Positions 51,797-60,451 of a stretch of 64,000 nucleotides of DNA are shown in pieces. The notes below the pieces were generated by a model. It was not told the origin of the DNA and ran no database searches. It was given only the letters and a program-made list of their open reading frames with translations. The position numbers were made by a program, and so were the translations under genes. Origin of the DNA: Paenibacillus foliorum (GTDB taxonomy: Bacteria > Bacillota > Bacilli > Paenibacillales > NBRC-103111). Position 1 is the stretch's first letter. Each line of letters starts with the position of its first letter. The DNA lies in contig NZ_WHOD01000097.1 of NCBI RefSeq assembly GCF_013141765.1, positions 1 through 64,000 of the forward strand, read 5' to 3'.

Positions 51797-52780
51797 ATGT
51801 TGATGAACATGGTGTCAGGAAAAACAGCTTTTAAATTTTTGACCGTTTTTTTGATCGCCTCGCTGCTTGTTGCAGCTGCATGTACTGAGATAAAAACAAA
51901 CACCCAGGTCTTTGCGGCAGCAGCAGAACCCGCAGGAACCGGTAGTTCGCCTGGATTGAAGGAAGTATTCGATAGTGATAAGTACAAAGGTCTGCTCACT
52001 GTACGTTACTTGCATTTGAGCGCCGATGTGGCTGCAGGGGATGCCATTGTGATTCAGACGCCTGACGGTAAAACGGCGATGATCGATTCAGGGTTGATGA
52101 ATACAGGTTCGCAGGTTGTAGATTACTTGGATAAGCTTGGAATTAACACGATTGATATGGCCATCAACACCCATCCGCATCCGGATCATATCGGTGGTTT
52201 TGGTGATGTCGCACTGTATAAAGACATTAAAAAGGTTTACATGGAAAACCTTCCTGCGCCGCAATGGGTAGCCTATTCAAAGGTGATGAATATATTTCAG
52301 GAAAAGAACATTCCTTATGAGTTTCTGGAGGAGGGGGACACCTTTCAGCTTGGGGACCTGAAGTTTGAAGTGCTGAGCCCGCAGAAAGGCGCATTACCAA
52401 ATGTGATAGAAAATTTAAACGACGACGCAGAAGTTAATAACAATTCCTTAGTAATTAGGATGACCTACAAAGAAAATACATTTCTTTTCACAGCGGATAT
52501 TTATAAAAGTAAGGAAACGGAACTCGTCAAAAAGTACGGTGCTAGGCTGAAAGCCGATGTTATGCATGTTCCGCATCATGGTTGGAGGACATCATCATCT
52601 CCTGATTTTATACCGTTAGTTTCTCCAAAGGTCGCTGTGGTCAGCAACAACCTCTTCGACAACACGAAGCTGGTTCAGCGGTTTGATAAACAGAACATCA
52701 AAACGGTTGTGACTGGGACGAATGGCAACATATTGATTACTTCCAACGGTAAAAACGTGAATGTCATTACGGAGAAATGA
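51797..52780 (+). CDS. Secreted ComEC-like metallo-beta-lactamase-fold hydrolase
   Basis: 327 residues. Signal sequence FKFLTVFLIASLLVAAACTE (the Cys could be lipidated, but the -3 residue is unusual). The MBL core shows DAIVIQTPDGKTAMIDSG, the metal motif INTHPHPDHIGGF, LVIRMTYKENTFLFTADIY and VMHVPHHGWRTSSSP. These match the ComEC/Rec2 C-terminal hydrolase group, whose members cut DNA or phosphodiesters. ATG 51797 is five bases after AGGATG; GTG 51791 is possible. Its stop overlaps the next start (ATGA), making it the first gene of the lamin-tail cluster. Confidence 0.85.
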   Translation: MLMNMVSGKTAFKFLTVFLIASLLVAAACTEIKTNTQVFAAAAEPAGTGSSPGLKEVFDSDKYKGLLTVRYLHLSADVAAGDAIVIQTPDGKTAMIDSGLMNTGSQVVDYLDKLGINTIDMAINTHPHPDHIGGFGDVALYKDIKKVYMENLPAPQWVAYSKVMNIFQEKNIPYEFLEEGDTFQLGDLKFEVLSPQKGALPNVIENLNDDAEVNNNSLVIRMTYKENTFLFTADIYKSKETELVKKYGARLKADVMHVPHHGWRTSSSPDFIPLVSPKVAVVSNNLFDNTKLVQRFDKQNIKTVVTGTNGNILITSNGKNVNVITEK

Positions 52781-53850
52781 ACAATATGAAAAACCTTTTG
52801 CTGGTTTTTACACTGTTGTTGATACTTGTCCCTGCATCTACTGCCTGGGCACATAATTTGAATAGCGGATACACCTATGTCCGGATGTCTGAACAGGCGG
52901 CAGATGTCGAACTGCTCTTGCCCTTTCCCATTTTACTGCAGTATGACATGGATCATAACAAGAAAATTACTGGCGACGAGCTTCAGCTTCAGAAGGAACA
53001 AATTTCATCTTATATGCAGCAGCATTTTCGATTGTTGAATAACGGAGTGCCGATGCAGTTCGAGCTGCGCACTCTAGAGCCCATTATACAGGCAGAGACA
53101 GAAGATCCGCTTGTACGCTTCCTATTCCAGTATACTTCTGAAGCGAATATGAATGATCTCACACTTGAGTATGACGTAATCATAAACGATGTGGATCCGT
53201 TCCATCAAAACTATGTTCAGCTATATAAAGACGGAAAGCTGGTTGGACATCAGGTTGTTAGCAAGGATCAGAACACACTGTTTTATTCATCGAAGGGAAA
53301 TCCGCAAATTCAGGCTTCCATGCTTAAAGCGTACCTGCTGCTTGGAGTTCAATATGCGGTAACCAGTGTCCCCATTTGGTTGCTCGCGTATGGCCTTGTA
53401 TTCGGATCAAAGGGGGTGAAGGGACCGCTGAGAGCGGTTGCTGCGTTCTCTGTAGCTAACATGCTCGGATATATTATGGCATTTCGGTCCGGCATCGTGC
53501 TATTGAATGAGTGGTTGTCGTGGCTTGCCGTTAGCGCGCTAGTGTGTCTGGCCATTCGAAACCTGTGGAGACCGGAGCGGGATATGGGGAAAACCGTCAC
53601 CGTCCTTCTCGGGTTCCTGCATGGGTGGGTGACATATCAGATGGTGCTTGAGACAGGAATCCAAAACGAAATACGGGTCATTTCTTTACTCACATATACC
53701 GTTGGAATTTTCCTGGGGTTGTCCGGTATGGTCTACATCCTCTGCACATTGCTTATACCGTTGAACCATTTTGGCTGGTACCGCAGGATGGTTGTTTTAT
53801 GCAACATGATATTGCCGTTGTTAGGAGCGGTTTTTCTTTTTTGGAATTAG
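52777..53850 (+). CDS. HupE/UreJ-like membrane protein lacking the HX5DH motif
   Basis: 357 residues. Signal peptide (ends ASTAWA), then an extracellular domain with an EF-hand-like loop DMDHNKKITGDEL followed by helices, as in the N-terminus of full-length HupE/UreJ_2 proteins. From about residue 190 come six or seven helices that align with the HupE core at 55168: LLGVQYAVTSVPIWLL against NLGLEHIITGYDHLLF, AAFSVANML against TAFTIAHSI, LLGFLHGW against GFGLIHGLG, LTYTVGIFLGL against ISFNVGIELGQ. The metal-ligand His and Asp-His of HX5DH and the His of the second motif are replaced; only the LHG histidine remains. It probably does not carry Ni/Co itself. ATGA overlap with the preceding gene. 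Confidence 0.75.
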   Translation: MNNMKNLLLVFTLLLILVPASTAWAHNLNSGYTYVRMSEQAADVELLLPFPILLQYDMDHNKKITGDELQLQKEQISSYMQQHFRLLNNGVPMQFELRTLEPIIQAETEDPLVRFLFQYTSEANMNDLTLEYDVIINDVDPFHQNYVQLYKDGKLVGHQVVSKDQNTLFYSSKGNPQIQASMLKAYLLLGVQYAVTSVPIWLLAYGLVFGSKGVKGPLRAVAAFSVANMLGYIMAFRSGIVLLNEWLSWLAVSALVCLAIRNLWRPERDMGKTVTVLLGFLHGWVTYQMVLETGIQNEIRVISLLTYTVGIFLGLSGMVYILCTLLIPLNHFGWYRRMVVLCNMILPLLGAVFLFWN

Positions 53851-53909
53851 TCAAAAGGTTGTTTAGCCAGTGGGAATCGATAATTCAAATCAGCTGGGAG
53901 GTTAATTTT

Positions 53910-55130
53910 TTGGTGTACATCAGGAGACAAATTTCGAATATCAACGTCATTTTATTTGGTTTGCTAGTTTTTGTTGGCCTATTTGTGGCAGCACCTTCTG
54001 TTAAAGCTGCGGTGACGACAGGCGATTTGTTGATCACGGAGATGGTCATTCGTTCGGCGGACGATAAAGGTGAAAACGGAGAGCTTTATCGATATATCGA
54101 GCTGTATAACAATACCGATAAGCCGATCGACTTGTCCAAGCAAAAAATTTACTATTACTACGAGGTAAAAGATAAGCCATGGAGCAACAGTAAGATAGAT
54201 AAGGTTGACATTACGGACCGGGATCAAAACGTGATGGGCTTAGACGGCCAAGTCAAGCCCAAGATGTTCATCCAGCCTCACAGCACCAAAATCGTCTGGA
54301 TCTATGTCCCTAAAGATGAAAGCGTAAACAAGGTGGTGAGTGAATTAAATACGCTGTACGACTCCCAATTGACCGACGACGATGTTGTTTACGCTTTTCA
54401 TAAAGGATTTTCCTACGTGAGTCAACGCTACATAGCGATTGTCGGTCCGGGTGGGGATAAAGATAAGGACAGGTATTCTTTCGTTCGCTACAACGGGGAT
54501 AACAGGGACGTCAAAAATTGCAGCGATGTGGAAGGCACGAACATGTGTGACTTCTATAAAGGCCAAAGTGTGATCTATTATTACCCGGACAATGGCTTGA
54601 ATCCGGAAAGCCGGGAAATGGAGCGAAGGGATCCCGAATCGTTCAACCGCAGACCTACGCCAGGCAAATTACGGTCGGGTCAGGTACCAGGTCAGCCGGA
54701 GGCGGTTACCTTCAGGAACGAAGTATCCGAACCGCTTATCTTGCAATTAGGGATTCGAACCGCTCACTTCAAAGGAAAAGAGCAGAAGCTGGAGGTTGCT
54801 CCGGTGCTTGACGGCAATACAACGATGGTTCCTTTCCGTTTCATCGGCGAGGCTTTGGGAGCGACAGTAGGTTGGGACCAAGCAAAGCAGAAGGTGACTT
54901 TAGCCTTGAATAACAAATCAGTCATTCTCTTTATTAATAATGAGGAAGCGGATGTCGACGGGAAAAAGATCAGTCTGGAAAACGCCCCTAAGATTATCGA
55001 TGGAAATACGATGGTTCCTCTTCGCTTTGTAGGCGAGAGCCTGAATCAATATGTGATGTACGAGGCGGCAACGAAACGCATTACTCTTGTCCCGTTGAAA
55101 AAGCTGGCGCCAAGTACAGGGAGCGATTGA
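53910..55130 (+). CDS. Secreted lamin-tail domain + copper amine oxidase N-like protein (1)
   Basis: 406 residues, the same length as its paralogue at 55867, which supports the TTG start at 53910 (GGGAGG eight bases upstream) over the longer frame that overlaps the preceding gene. Signal peptide ends VAAPSVKAA. The lamin-tail domain begins GDLLITEMVIRSADDKGENG and contains YRYIELYNNTDKPIDLSKQK; a Cys pair NCSDVEGTNMCDF lies near its end. RRPTPGKLRSGQ links to a C-terminal copper-amine-oxidase-N 'stalk' domain (KLEVAPVLDGNTTMVPFRFI, DGNTMVPLRFVGESL). Function unknown; both domains are binding or scaffold modules. Confidence 0.82.
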   Translation: MVYIRRQISNINVILFGLLVFVGLFVAAPSVKAAVTTGDLLITEMVIRSADDKGENGELYRYIELYNNTDKPIDLSKQKIYYYYEVKDKPWSNSKIDKVDITDRDQNVMGLDGQVKPKMFIQPHSTKIVWIYVPKDESVNKVVSELNTLYDSQLTDDDVVYAFHKGFSYVSQRYIAIVGPGGDKDKDRYSFVRYNGDNRDVKNCSDVEGTNMCDFYKGQSVIYYYPDNGLNPESREMERRDPESFNRRPTPGKLRSGQVPGQPEAVTFRNEVSEPLILQLGIRTAHFKGKEQKLEVAPVLDGNTTMVPFRFIGEALGATVGWDQAKQKVTLALNNKSVILFINNEEADVDGKKISLENAPKIIDGNTMVPLRFVGESLNQYVMYEAATKRITLVPLKKLAPSTGSD

Positions 55131-55167
55131 TTTTCTGTGAAACTTTTGAAGAAAGCTTGGTGAGGTC

Positions 55168-55722
55168 ATGGACATCCTTTCGATTATATTAATGTACGTC
55201 AACCTCGGGCTGGAACATATTATTACAGGCTATGACCATTTGTTGTTTCTGTTTTCTCTCATCATCATCTCACAGCGTTTTTCCAACGTATTGAAGATTG
55301 TTACCGCATTTACGATTGCGCACAGCATCACTTTAACCTTGGCGGCGCTTGGGTATATACCTTTGTATCCCAAATGGGTGGAATCGGGAATTGCGTTGAC
55401 AATTGCCTATGTGGCGATAGAGAACTTTTTTGTCAAAACGTCGAAATGGCGGTGGCTGCTCACCTTCGGCTTCGGATTGATTCATGGTCTCGGTTTCGCT
55501 TCATCGATCAGCCAGATCGGGTTTGATCGGACGTATTCGGCGGTCTCGCTCATTTCATTCAATGTGGGAATTGAACTGGGGCAATTGGCCGTAGTTGGCA
55601 TCGTACTTCCTCTGCTTCTTAAGTATCGGAGCAGGAAGGAATACAAATATTTTTTCAATGCTGCATCAGCTTGCACATTAATCATTGCCCTTTATTGGTT
55701 CGTAGAACGAATCATTGTATAG
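55168..55722 (+). CDS. HupE/UreJ family membrane protein (metal permease type)
   Basis: 184 residues, about six helices. Carries the intact HX5DH signature in LGLEHIITGYDHLLFLFSL, VTAFTIAHSITLTLAALGY, and GFGLIHGLGFASSISQIGF. Family members move nickel, cobalt or related metals, but the N-terminal extracellular domain found in longer HupE/UreJ_2 proteins is absent here and present in the neighbour at 52777. GGTGAGG lies before ATG 55168. Embedded between two lamin-tail genes on the same strand. Confidence 0.85.
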   Translation: MDILSIILMYVNLGLEHIITGYDHLLFLFSLIIISQRFSNVLKIVTAFTIAHSITLTLAALGYIPLYPKWVESGIALTIAYVAIENFFVKTSKWRWLLTFGFGLIHGLGFASSISQIGFDRTYSAVSLISFNVGIELGQLAVVGIVLPLLLKYRSRKEYKYFFNAASACTLIIALYWFVERIIV

Positions 55723-55866
55723 TCGGGGCATGCTAAATTTGCATCAGGGCGAGGCAATGTGCCGATTCATCGTATTCGTTCAGTAGATGGCAACTCATGT
55801 TTTAATTTCTAAGGGTCCAATTCCCCGCAGCTTGCTGCGGAGATAATTCATTAAGGGGGAATTTGT

Positions 55867-57087
55867 ATGGTATTTGTTAGAGGGCGTTTTGCTCTAATTT
55901 CCGGCATGTTGTTAACGTTGCTATTTTCCTTGTTAAGTTTTGTGGCTACACCGTCTGTTAGTGCCGCAGTTGCACCGGGTGACTTGCTGATTACGGAACT
56001 TGTCAGTCAATCGGCAGACGATAAAGGTGAAACCGGAGAGCTTTACCGATATATTCAGCTGTATAATAATACGGATCAGCCGATCGACTTGAGCCAACAA
56101 AAGATTTATTACTACTATCAAGTGGCTGAGAAACCTTGGGAGACCTCTAAATTTGATAAGATCGACATTACGGATCGAGACAAGAAAATAGTGGGCTCAG
56201 ATGGCAAAACTAAGTCTAAGATGTATATTCAGCCTCACAGTATTAAAGTCGTCTGGATTTATGTGCCAAAAGATGTGATTGTGAATAAGACGTTGGACAA
56301 ATTTAATGCTATGTATGGCACACAATTGACCGACGACGATATTGTGTATAGTTTTCACAACGGATTTGCCTATACGGGACAACGATATTTGGCAATTGTA
56401 GGGCCTGGCGGTAATAAGGATACAGACCGGTACTCTTTCATCCGTTTTAACGGAAAAGCAGCTTCCAAGCAATGTAACGACAGCAAACCGGACGTATGCG
56501 ATTTTGCTAAGGGGGAAAGCGTCAAGTATTTCTATCCTCAGAATGGATTAGATCCGGCAACCCGGGAGATGGAAGTGAAGGGTGCCGATTCGGTTCATCA
56601 AAAACCAACGCCAGGCAAATTAGCAGCGGGCCAAGTACTAGGTCAACCGGAAATAGATCAACCGACAGCAGATCAATCGGCAGTCAGTGTTAATAAGAAA
56701 GACGAGTCCCAGGCGATTATTTTGCAAATAGGGAATCAAAGCGCCAACGTTAAAGGTAAAGACCAAAAGCTGGAGGTTGCTCCTGTTCTTGATGGCGATA
56801 CGACGATGGTTCCCTTCCGTTTCATCGGAGAGGCTTTGGGAGCGACAGTAGTCTGGGGACAATCAGAGCAAAAGGTAACCTTAACCTTGAACGACATAAC
56901 TGTTGTCCTCGTTATCGATAGTAAGGAAGCGAGCATAGGCGGAAATAAAGCGACATTGGAAACCGCTCCTAAAATTATCGATGGAAATACGATGGTTCCG
57001 CTTCGGTTCGTCAGTGAGAGCTTGAAACAAGAAGTAAAATATGATGCGGCAACGAAACGTATAACACTTTCTCCGCTGAAACCGTAG
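55867..57087 (+). CDS. Secreted lamin-tail domain + copper amine oxidase N-like protein (2)
   Basis: 406 residues. Signal peptide ends ATPSVSAA. Lamin-tail domain GDLLITELVSQSADDKGETG, YRYIQLYNNTDQPIDLSQQK; Cys pair QCNDSKPDVCDF; TPGKLAAGQ; then a linker rich in Gln/Thr/Asp (EIDQPTADQSAVSVNKKDES) and the stalk domain (KLEVAPVLDGDTTMVPFRFI, DGNTMVPLRFVSESL). Very similar to the protein at 53910. AAGGGGG lies before ATG 55867. It follows the HupE gene after 144 bases. Confidence 0.82.
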   Translation: MVFVRGRFALISGMLLTLLFSLLSFVATPSVSAAVAPGDLLITELVSQSADDKGETGELYRYIQLYNNTDQPIDLSQQKIYYYYQVAEKPWETSKFDKIDITDRDKKIVGSDGKTKSKMYIQPHSIKVVWIYVPKDVIVNKTLDKFNAMYGTQLTDDDIVYSFHNGFAYTGQRYLAIVGPGGNKDTDRYSFIRFNGKAASKQCNDSKPDVCDFAKGESVKYFYPQNGLDPATREMEVKGADSVHQKPTPGKLAAGQVLGQPEIDQPTADQSAVSVNKKDESQAIILQIGNQSANVKGKDQKLEVAPVLDGDTTMVPFRFIGEALGATVVWGQSEQKVTLTLNDITVVLVIDSKEASIGGNKATLETAPKIIDGNTMVPLRFVSESLKQEVKYDAATKRITLSPLKP

Positions 57088-57129
57088 GACTTGCTTTATT
57101 CATTTTGAACAGAACAGGGAGGTTATTTT

Positions 57130-60108
57130 GTGCGATTTGTTAAATTACGTTCTACGATAGTTTACGTTATGTTGCTTTCGATGCTGTTCTCCGCTTTTGG
57201 GTTCGTGTCGACACCTTCTGTCCATGCGGCCAGTACCGTTGGAGTAGGAGACTTGCTAATAACAGAGTTGGTTCCCTATTCAAAGGAAAGTGGCGGTGCG
57301 CTTTACCGGTATTTACAGCTGTACAACAATACGGATCAGCCTATCGATTTGTCCAAACAAAAAATTTATTATTACTATCAAGTGAAAGCCGATCCTTGGA
57401 AGAGTAGTGCTATTAACGCTTTTGATATTACGGACCGGGATAAAAAAGTGACGGGACCAGACGGCCAAACCAAGCCGAAAATGTACATTCCACCTTACAG
57501 CACCAAAATCGTCTGGATCTCAAGAAGCAACCCGACTGCGACGCTAGATCAATTTAATACTACATACAACACTACATTGACCGACGATGATGTTGTGTAT
57601 GTCTTTCAAGATTCCGGGCCACCCTCAACGACTCAACGATATTATGGGGTAATCGGTCAGGGTTTGGAAAATAAATACGATCAAGATAAAGATAGGTATG
57701 CTTTTGTTCGTTACAATGTGCAAGCCGGCACCGGCAGCTGCAGTGGCAGCACTTGTGATGTAGCTGCAGGAAAAAGCATCAAGTACTTCTATCCGAAGAA
57801 CGGTTTGGATCCGATCAATCGGGAAATGGAAATTAGGGAGTCTGGTTCACGACTGCAAACGCCTACACCAGGCAAATTAGTGGCCGGGCAGACCCCGCCG
57901 AAAAAACTAACTGGATTGAACGCAACGCTTGGTCTAGGCAGAATATCATTGACATGGGCATCCAGTACCGATCCGAATGTAGTAAATTACCGGATTTATG
58001 AGAGTGGGCAAGCAATCGCGGAGACACAAGAGAATAGCATTGATCTAAGCGACAGCCCTTCCTTCCGTATGGAAGACGGAGAAACCTACAGCTTTAGCGT
58101 AGCCGCGATCAATACGGACGGGGTGGAGTCGACCCAAACCGCTCACGTTTCGATTTTGTTTGAGGGCGGACCGAGCGGTGTGAGGGCTGAAGTTGGCGAC
58201 AGATCCATTCAATTAAGCTGGCAGCCAACAACTAAACCTGTGTTGGGCTACAAGGTGTACCTGAACGATCAGCCGGTGACATCCTCCGTGTACACGGTGA
58301 CATATTCGACATACACCTATAACTTGACCGGCTTAACGAACGGCCAAAACTACAAGCTTAACGTCAGTGCGGTGAGGCAAGGGACCGAGCCAGGGACCAC
58401 TTTGGAAACCGCACTATCGGCAGATGCGTTCGCGACTCCGTCTGTGATTACCGGACTTTCATTGAGCGGCATTCCTTCCACTTTAGCGGTAGGGAGTCTA
58501 TATAACCTCAAGGTAACGACGACTAATATTGGAAGTGAGCCGTCTGAAGTAACGAATAACGCTATGCTGACTGTTTCAGATCCAACGATCGTTTCAATCG
58601 CCGGAGCAGCAGTGAGGCCGTTAATGGCGGGGCAAACTCGAATAACAGGGACCTATTCAGGTTTTTCTGCCTTTATCGATGTTACAGTTATTCCTCCTGT
58701 CACGTTATCCAGTTTGACCATTCAGGGTTATCCTGATGATAAGGTGATGAGTCAAGGTACGCTTCAACTTCAAGTTATCGGGAATTATTCTGATCAATCG
58801 ACGCAGGATTTAACGGGTAGTGCTCAGTACAGTAGTAGCGTCACATCGACGGCCACTGTGGACAATGGAGGGCTAGTCACAGCGCTCCGTACAGGGGACA
58901 CGCTTATTACAGCAAAGTATGGAGGCAAAACGGCGAACGTTAATCTGACAGTAGCGTATAGCAGGGTTAATAGCTCAAGAGGAAGCGGTGGAAGAAGCGC
59001 TGTAGCTAGTGCAGCAATTACGGGTAACTTGTTAATTACCGAGGCGGTTATCCAATCAGCGGATGATAAGGAAGAAAGTGGAGAGCTATACCGGTATATT
59101 GAGCTGTATAATAACACGGATCAGCCTATCGATCTATCCCAACAAAAGATTTATTACTACTATCAGGTGAAAGATCAGCCGTGGAAGGATAGCAGTTTTG
59201 ATAAGCTTGTGATTACGGATCGGGACAAAAATGTGATGGGTCAAGACGAAAAAGTCAAGCCGAAAATGTATATACAACCACATAGCACCAAAATAATCTG
59301 GGTTTATGTGCCAAAAGATGTAACAGCCAATAAGACGGTTGCGCAATTTAATGCTCAATACGGGACCCAGTTGACCGATGAAGATATATTGTATGTTTTT
59401 CACAACGGATTTTCTTACACGGGTCAACGATATTTGGCGGTTGTTAGTCCGGGCGGCGATAAGGATACGGATCGGTACTCTTTCATTCGATATAATGCAG
59501 GAGCTGGGGCCAAGAGCTGCAACGAAACGCCAGGTTCATGTGATTTCATTAAAGGTGAAAGCATTAATTATTTCTATCCGCAGAATGGTCTGGACCCAGT
59601 ATCCCGCGAGTTGGAAATTAGGGATGCTGACTCACGTCATCAAAAGCCTACTCCAGGCCAATTAGCAGCAAATCAGGTTCCCGACGGTACAGTAACAGCA
59701 ACCACTGTTGTCGACAAGAAGGACTCATCCGAATCGATCGTGCTGCAAATAGAGAATCGTATGGCAAGTATCAGAGGTAAAGAACTGTACATGGAGGTCG
59801 CTCCTGTGCTGGACGGCGATACGACGATCGTTCCCTATCGTTTCATTGGAGAGGCCCTGGGAGCCATCGTAGGTTGGGAACAGGATACGCAAAAGGTGAC
59901 CTTAACCTTGAACAATAAGTCCGTTGTCCTCTTTATTAATAATAAGGAAGCAATTGTGGACGGAAAAAAAGTCACCTTGGAGCTTGCCCCAAAAATCATC
60001 GATGGCAATACCATGGTTCCTCTTCGTTTCGTAAGTGAAGGTTTGGATCAGGAAGTAAAATATGATGTGACAAACAAGAGCATCACGCTTTTGCCAATTA
60101 AGAAATGA
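57130..60108 (+). CDS. Secreted double lamin-tail protein with FN3, Big_2 and stalk domains (3)
   Basis: 992 residues. Signal peptide ends STPSVHAAS. Lamin-tail domain 1 (about 37-253, VGDLLITELVPYSKESGGAL, short Cys pair SCSGSTCDV). Two fibronectin III-like modules (257-435, SLTWASSTDPNVVNYRIYES; SIQLSWQPTTKPVLGYKVYL). Two bacterial Ig-like Big_2 modules (437-613). Lamin-tail domain 2 (632-850, GNLLITEAVIQSADDKEESG). C-terminal stalk domain (868-992). It reads as protein 1 or 2 preceded by an extra lamin-tail domain and spacer modules. GTG 57130 lies seven bases after GGGAGG. Ends before the right terminator repeat. Confidence 0.82.
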   Translation: MRFVKLRSTIVYVMLLSMLFSAFGFVSTPSVHAASTVGVGDLLITELVPYSKESGGALYRYLQLYNNTDQPIDLSKQKIYYYYQVKADPWKSSAINAFDITDRDKKVTGPDGQTKPKMYIPPYSTKIVWISRSNPTATLDQFNTTYNTTLTDDDVVYVFQDSGPPSTTQRYYGVIGQGLENKYDQDKDRYAFVRYNVQAGTGSCSGSTCDVAAGKSIKYFYPKNGLDPINREMEIRESGSRLQTPTPGKLVAGQTPPKKLTGLNATLGLGRISLTWASSTDPNVVNYRIYESGQAIAETQENSIDLSDSPSFRMEDGETYSFSVAAINTDGVESTQTAHVSILFEGGPSGVRAEVGDRSIQLSWQPTTKPVLGYKVYLNDQPVTSSVYTVTYSTYTYNLTGLTNGQNYKLNVSAVRQGTEPGTTLETALSADAFATPSVITGLSLSGIPSTLAVGSLYNLKVTTTNIGSEPSEVTNNAMLTVSDPTIVSIAGAAVRPLMAGQTRITGTYSGFSAFIDVTVIPPVTLSSLTIQGYPDDKVMSQGTLQLQVIGNYSDQSTQDLTGSAQYSSSVTSTATVDNGGLVTALRTGDTLITAKYGGKTANVNLTVAYSRVNSSRGSGGRSAVASAAITGNLLITEAVIQSADDKEESGELYRYIELYNNTDQPIDLSQQKIYYYYQVKDQPWKDSSFDKLVITDRDKNVMGQDEKVKPKMYIQPHSTKIIWVYVPKDVTANKTVAQFNAQYGTQLTDEDILYVFHNGFSYTGQRYLAVVSPGGDKDTDRYSFIRYNAGAGAKSCNETPGSCDFIKGESINYFYPQNGLDPVSRELEIRDADSRHQKPTPGQLAANQVPDGTVTATTVVDKKDSSESIVLQIENRMASIRGKELYMEVAPVLDGDTTIVPYRFIGEALGAIVGWEQDTQKVTLTLNNKSVVLFINNKEAIVDGKKVTLELAPKIIDGNTMVPLRFVSEGLDQEVKYDVTNKSITLLPIKK

Positions 60109-60220
60109 AAGACTGCGAGAAATGAAAGTGGGTTAATGAATTGACCCCGCACCGGCAGAGGTGTTTGTTAGTCTGTCTGGTAGTTAATGTTGCTCTAAAC
60201 TGGAGATCTTTCTAGTCAGA

Positions 60221-60313
60221 TAAGGTTAATATTTATTTCGGAATAAAAAAACGCCAATTATCCTCAATCGGATAGTCGGCGTTTTTTTCTGTGCAGGGAA
60301 GTTCCAAGCTCAC
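60221..60313 (+). repeat. 94-bp terminator-bearing direct repeat, right copy
   Basis: Matches 51315-51409: same order TAATATTTATTTC, ACGCCAATTATCCTCAA, GGATAGTCGGCGTTTTTTT, CTGTGCAG, CTCAC. It serves as terminator for the lamin-tail cluster. The rest of 60109-60451 is AT-rich and must contain the promoter for the next gene. Confidence 0.85.
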
Positions 60314-60451
60314 GCGCGCAGCACAAAAATATTATTTTATAAAGCTGTAAAGAGAAGAAAATAGATAGACATCCTTACTATTAATACTTAAAATAATTGA
60401 TGTAATTAATGATAAAGACATGGCAGAGAGTGTGCCGGATGGGGGATTGCT

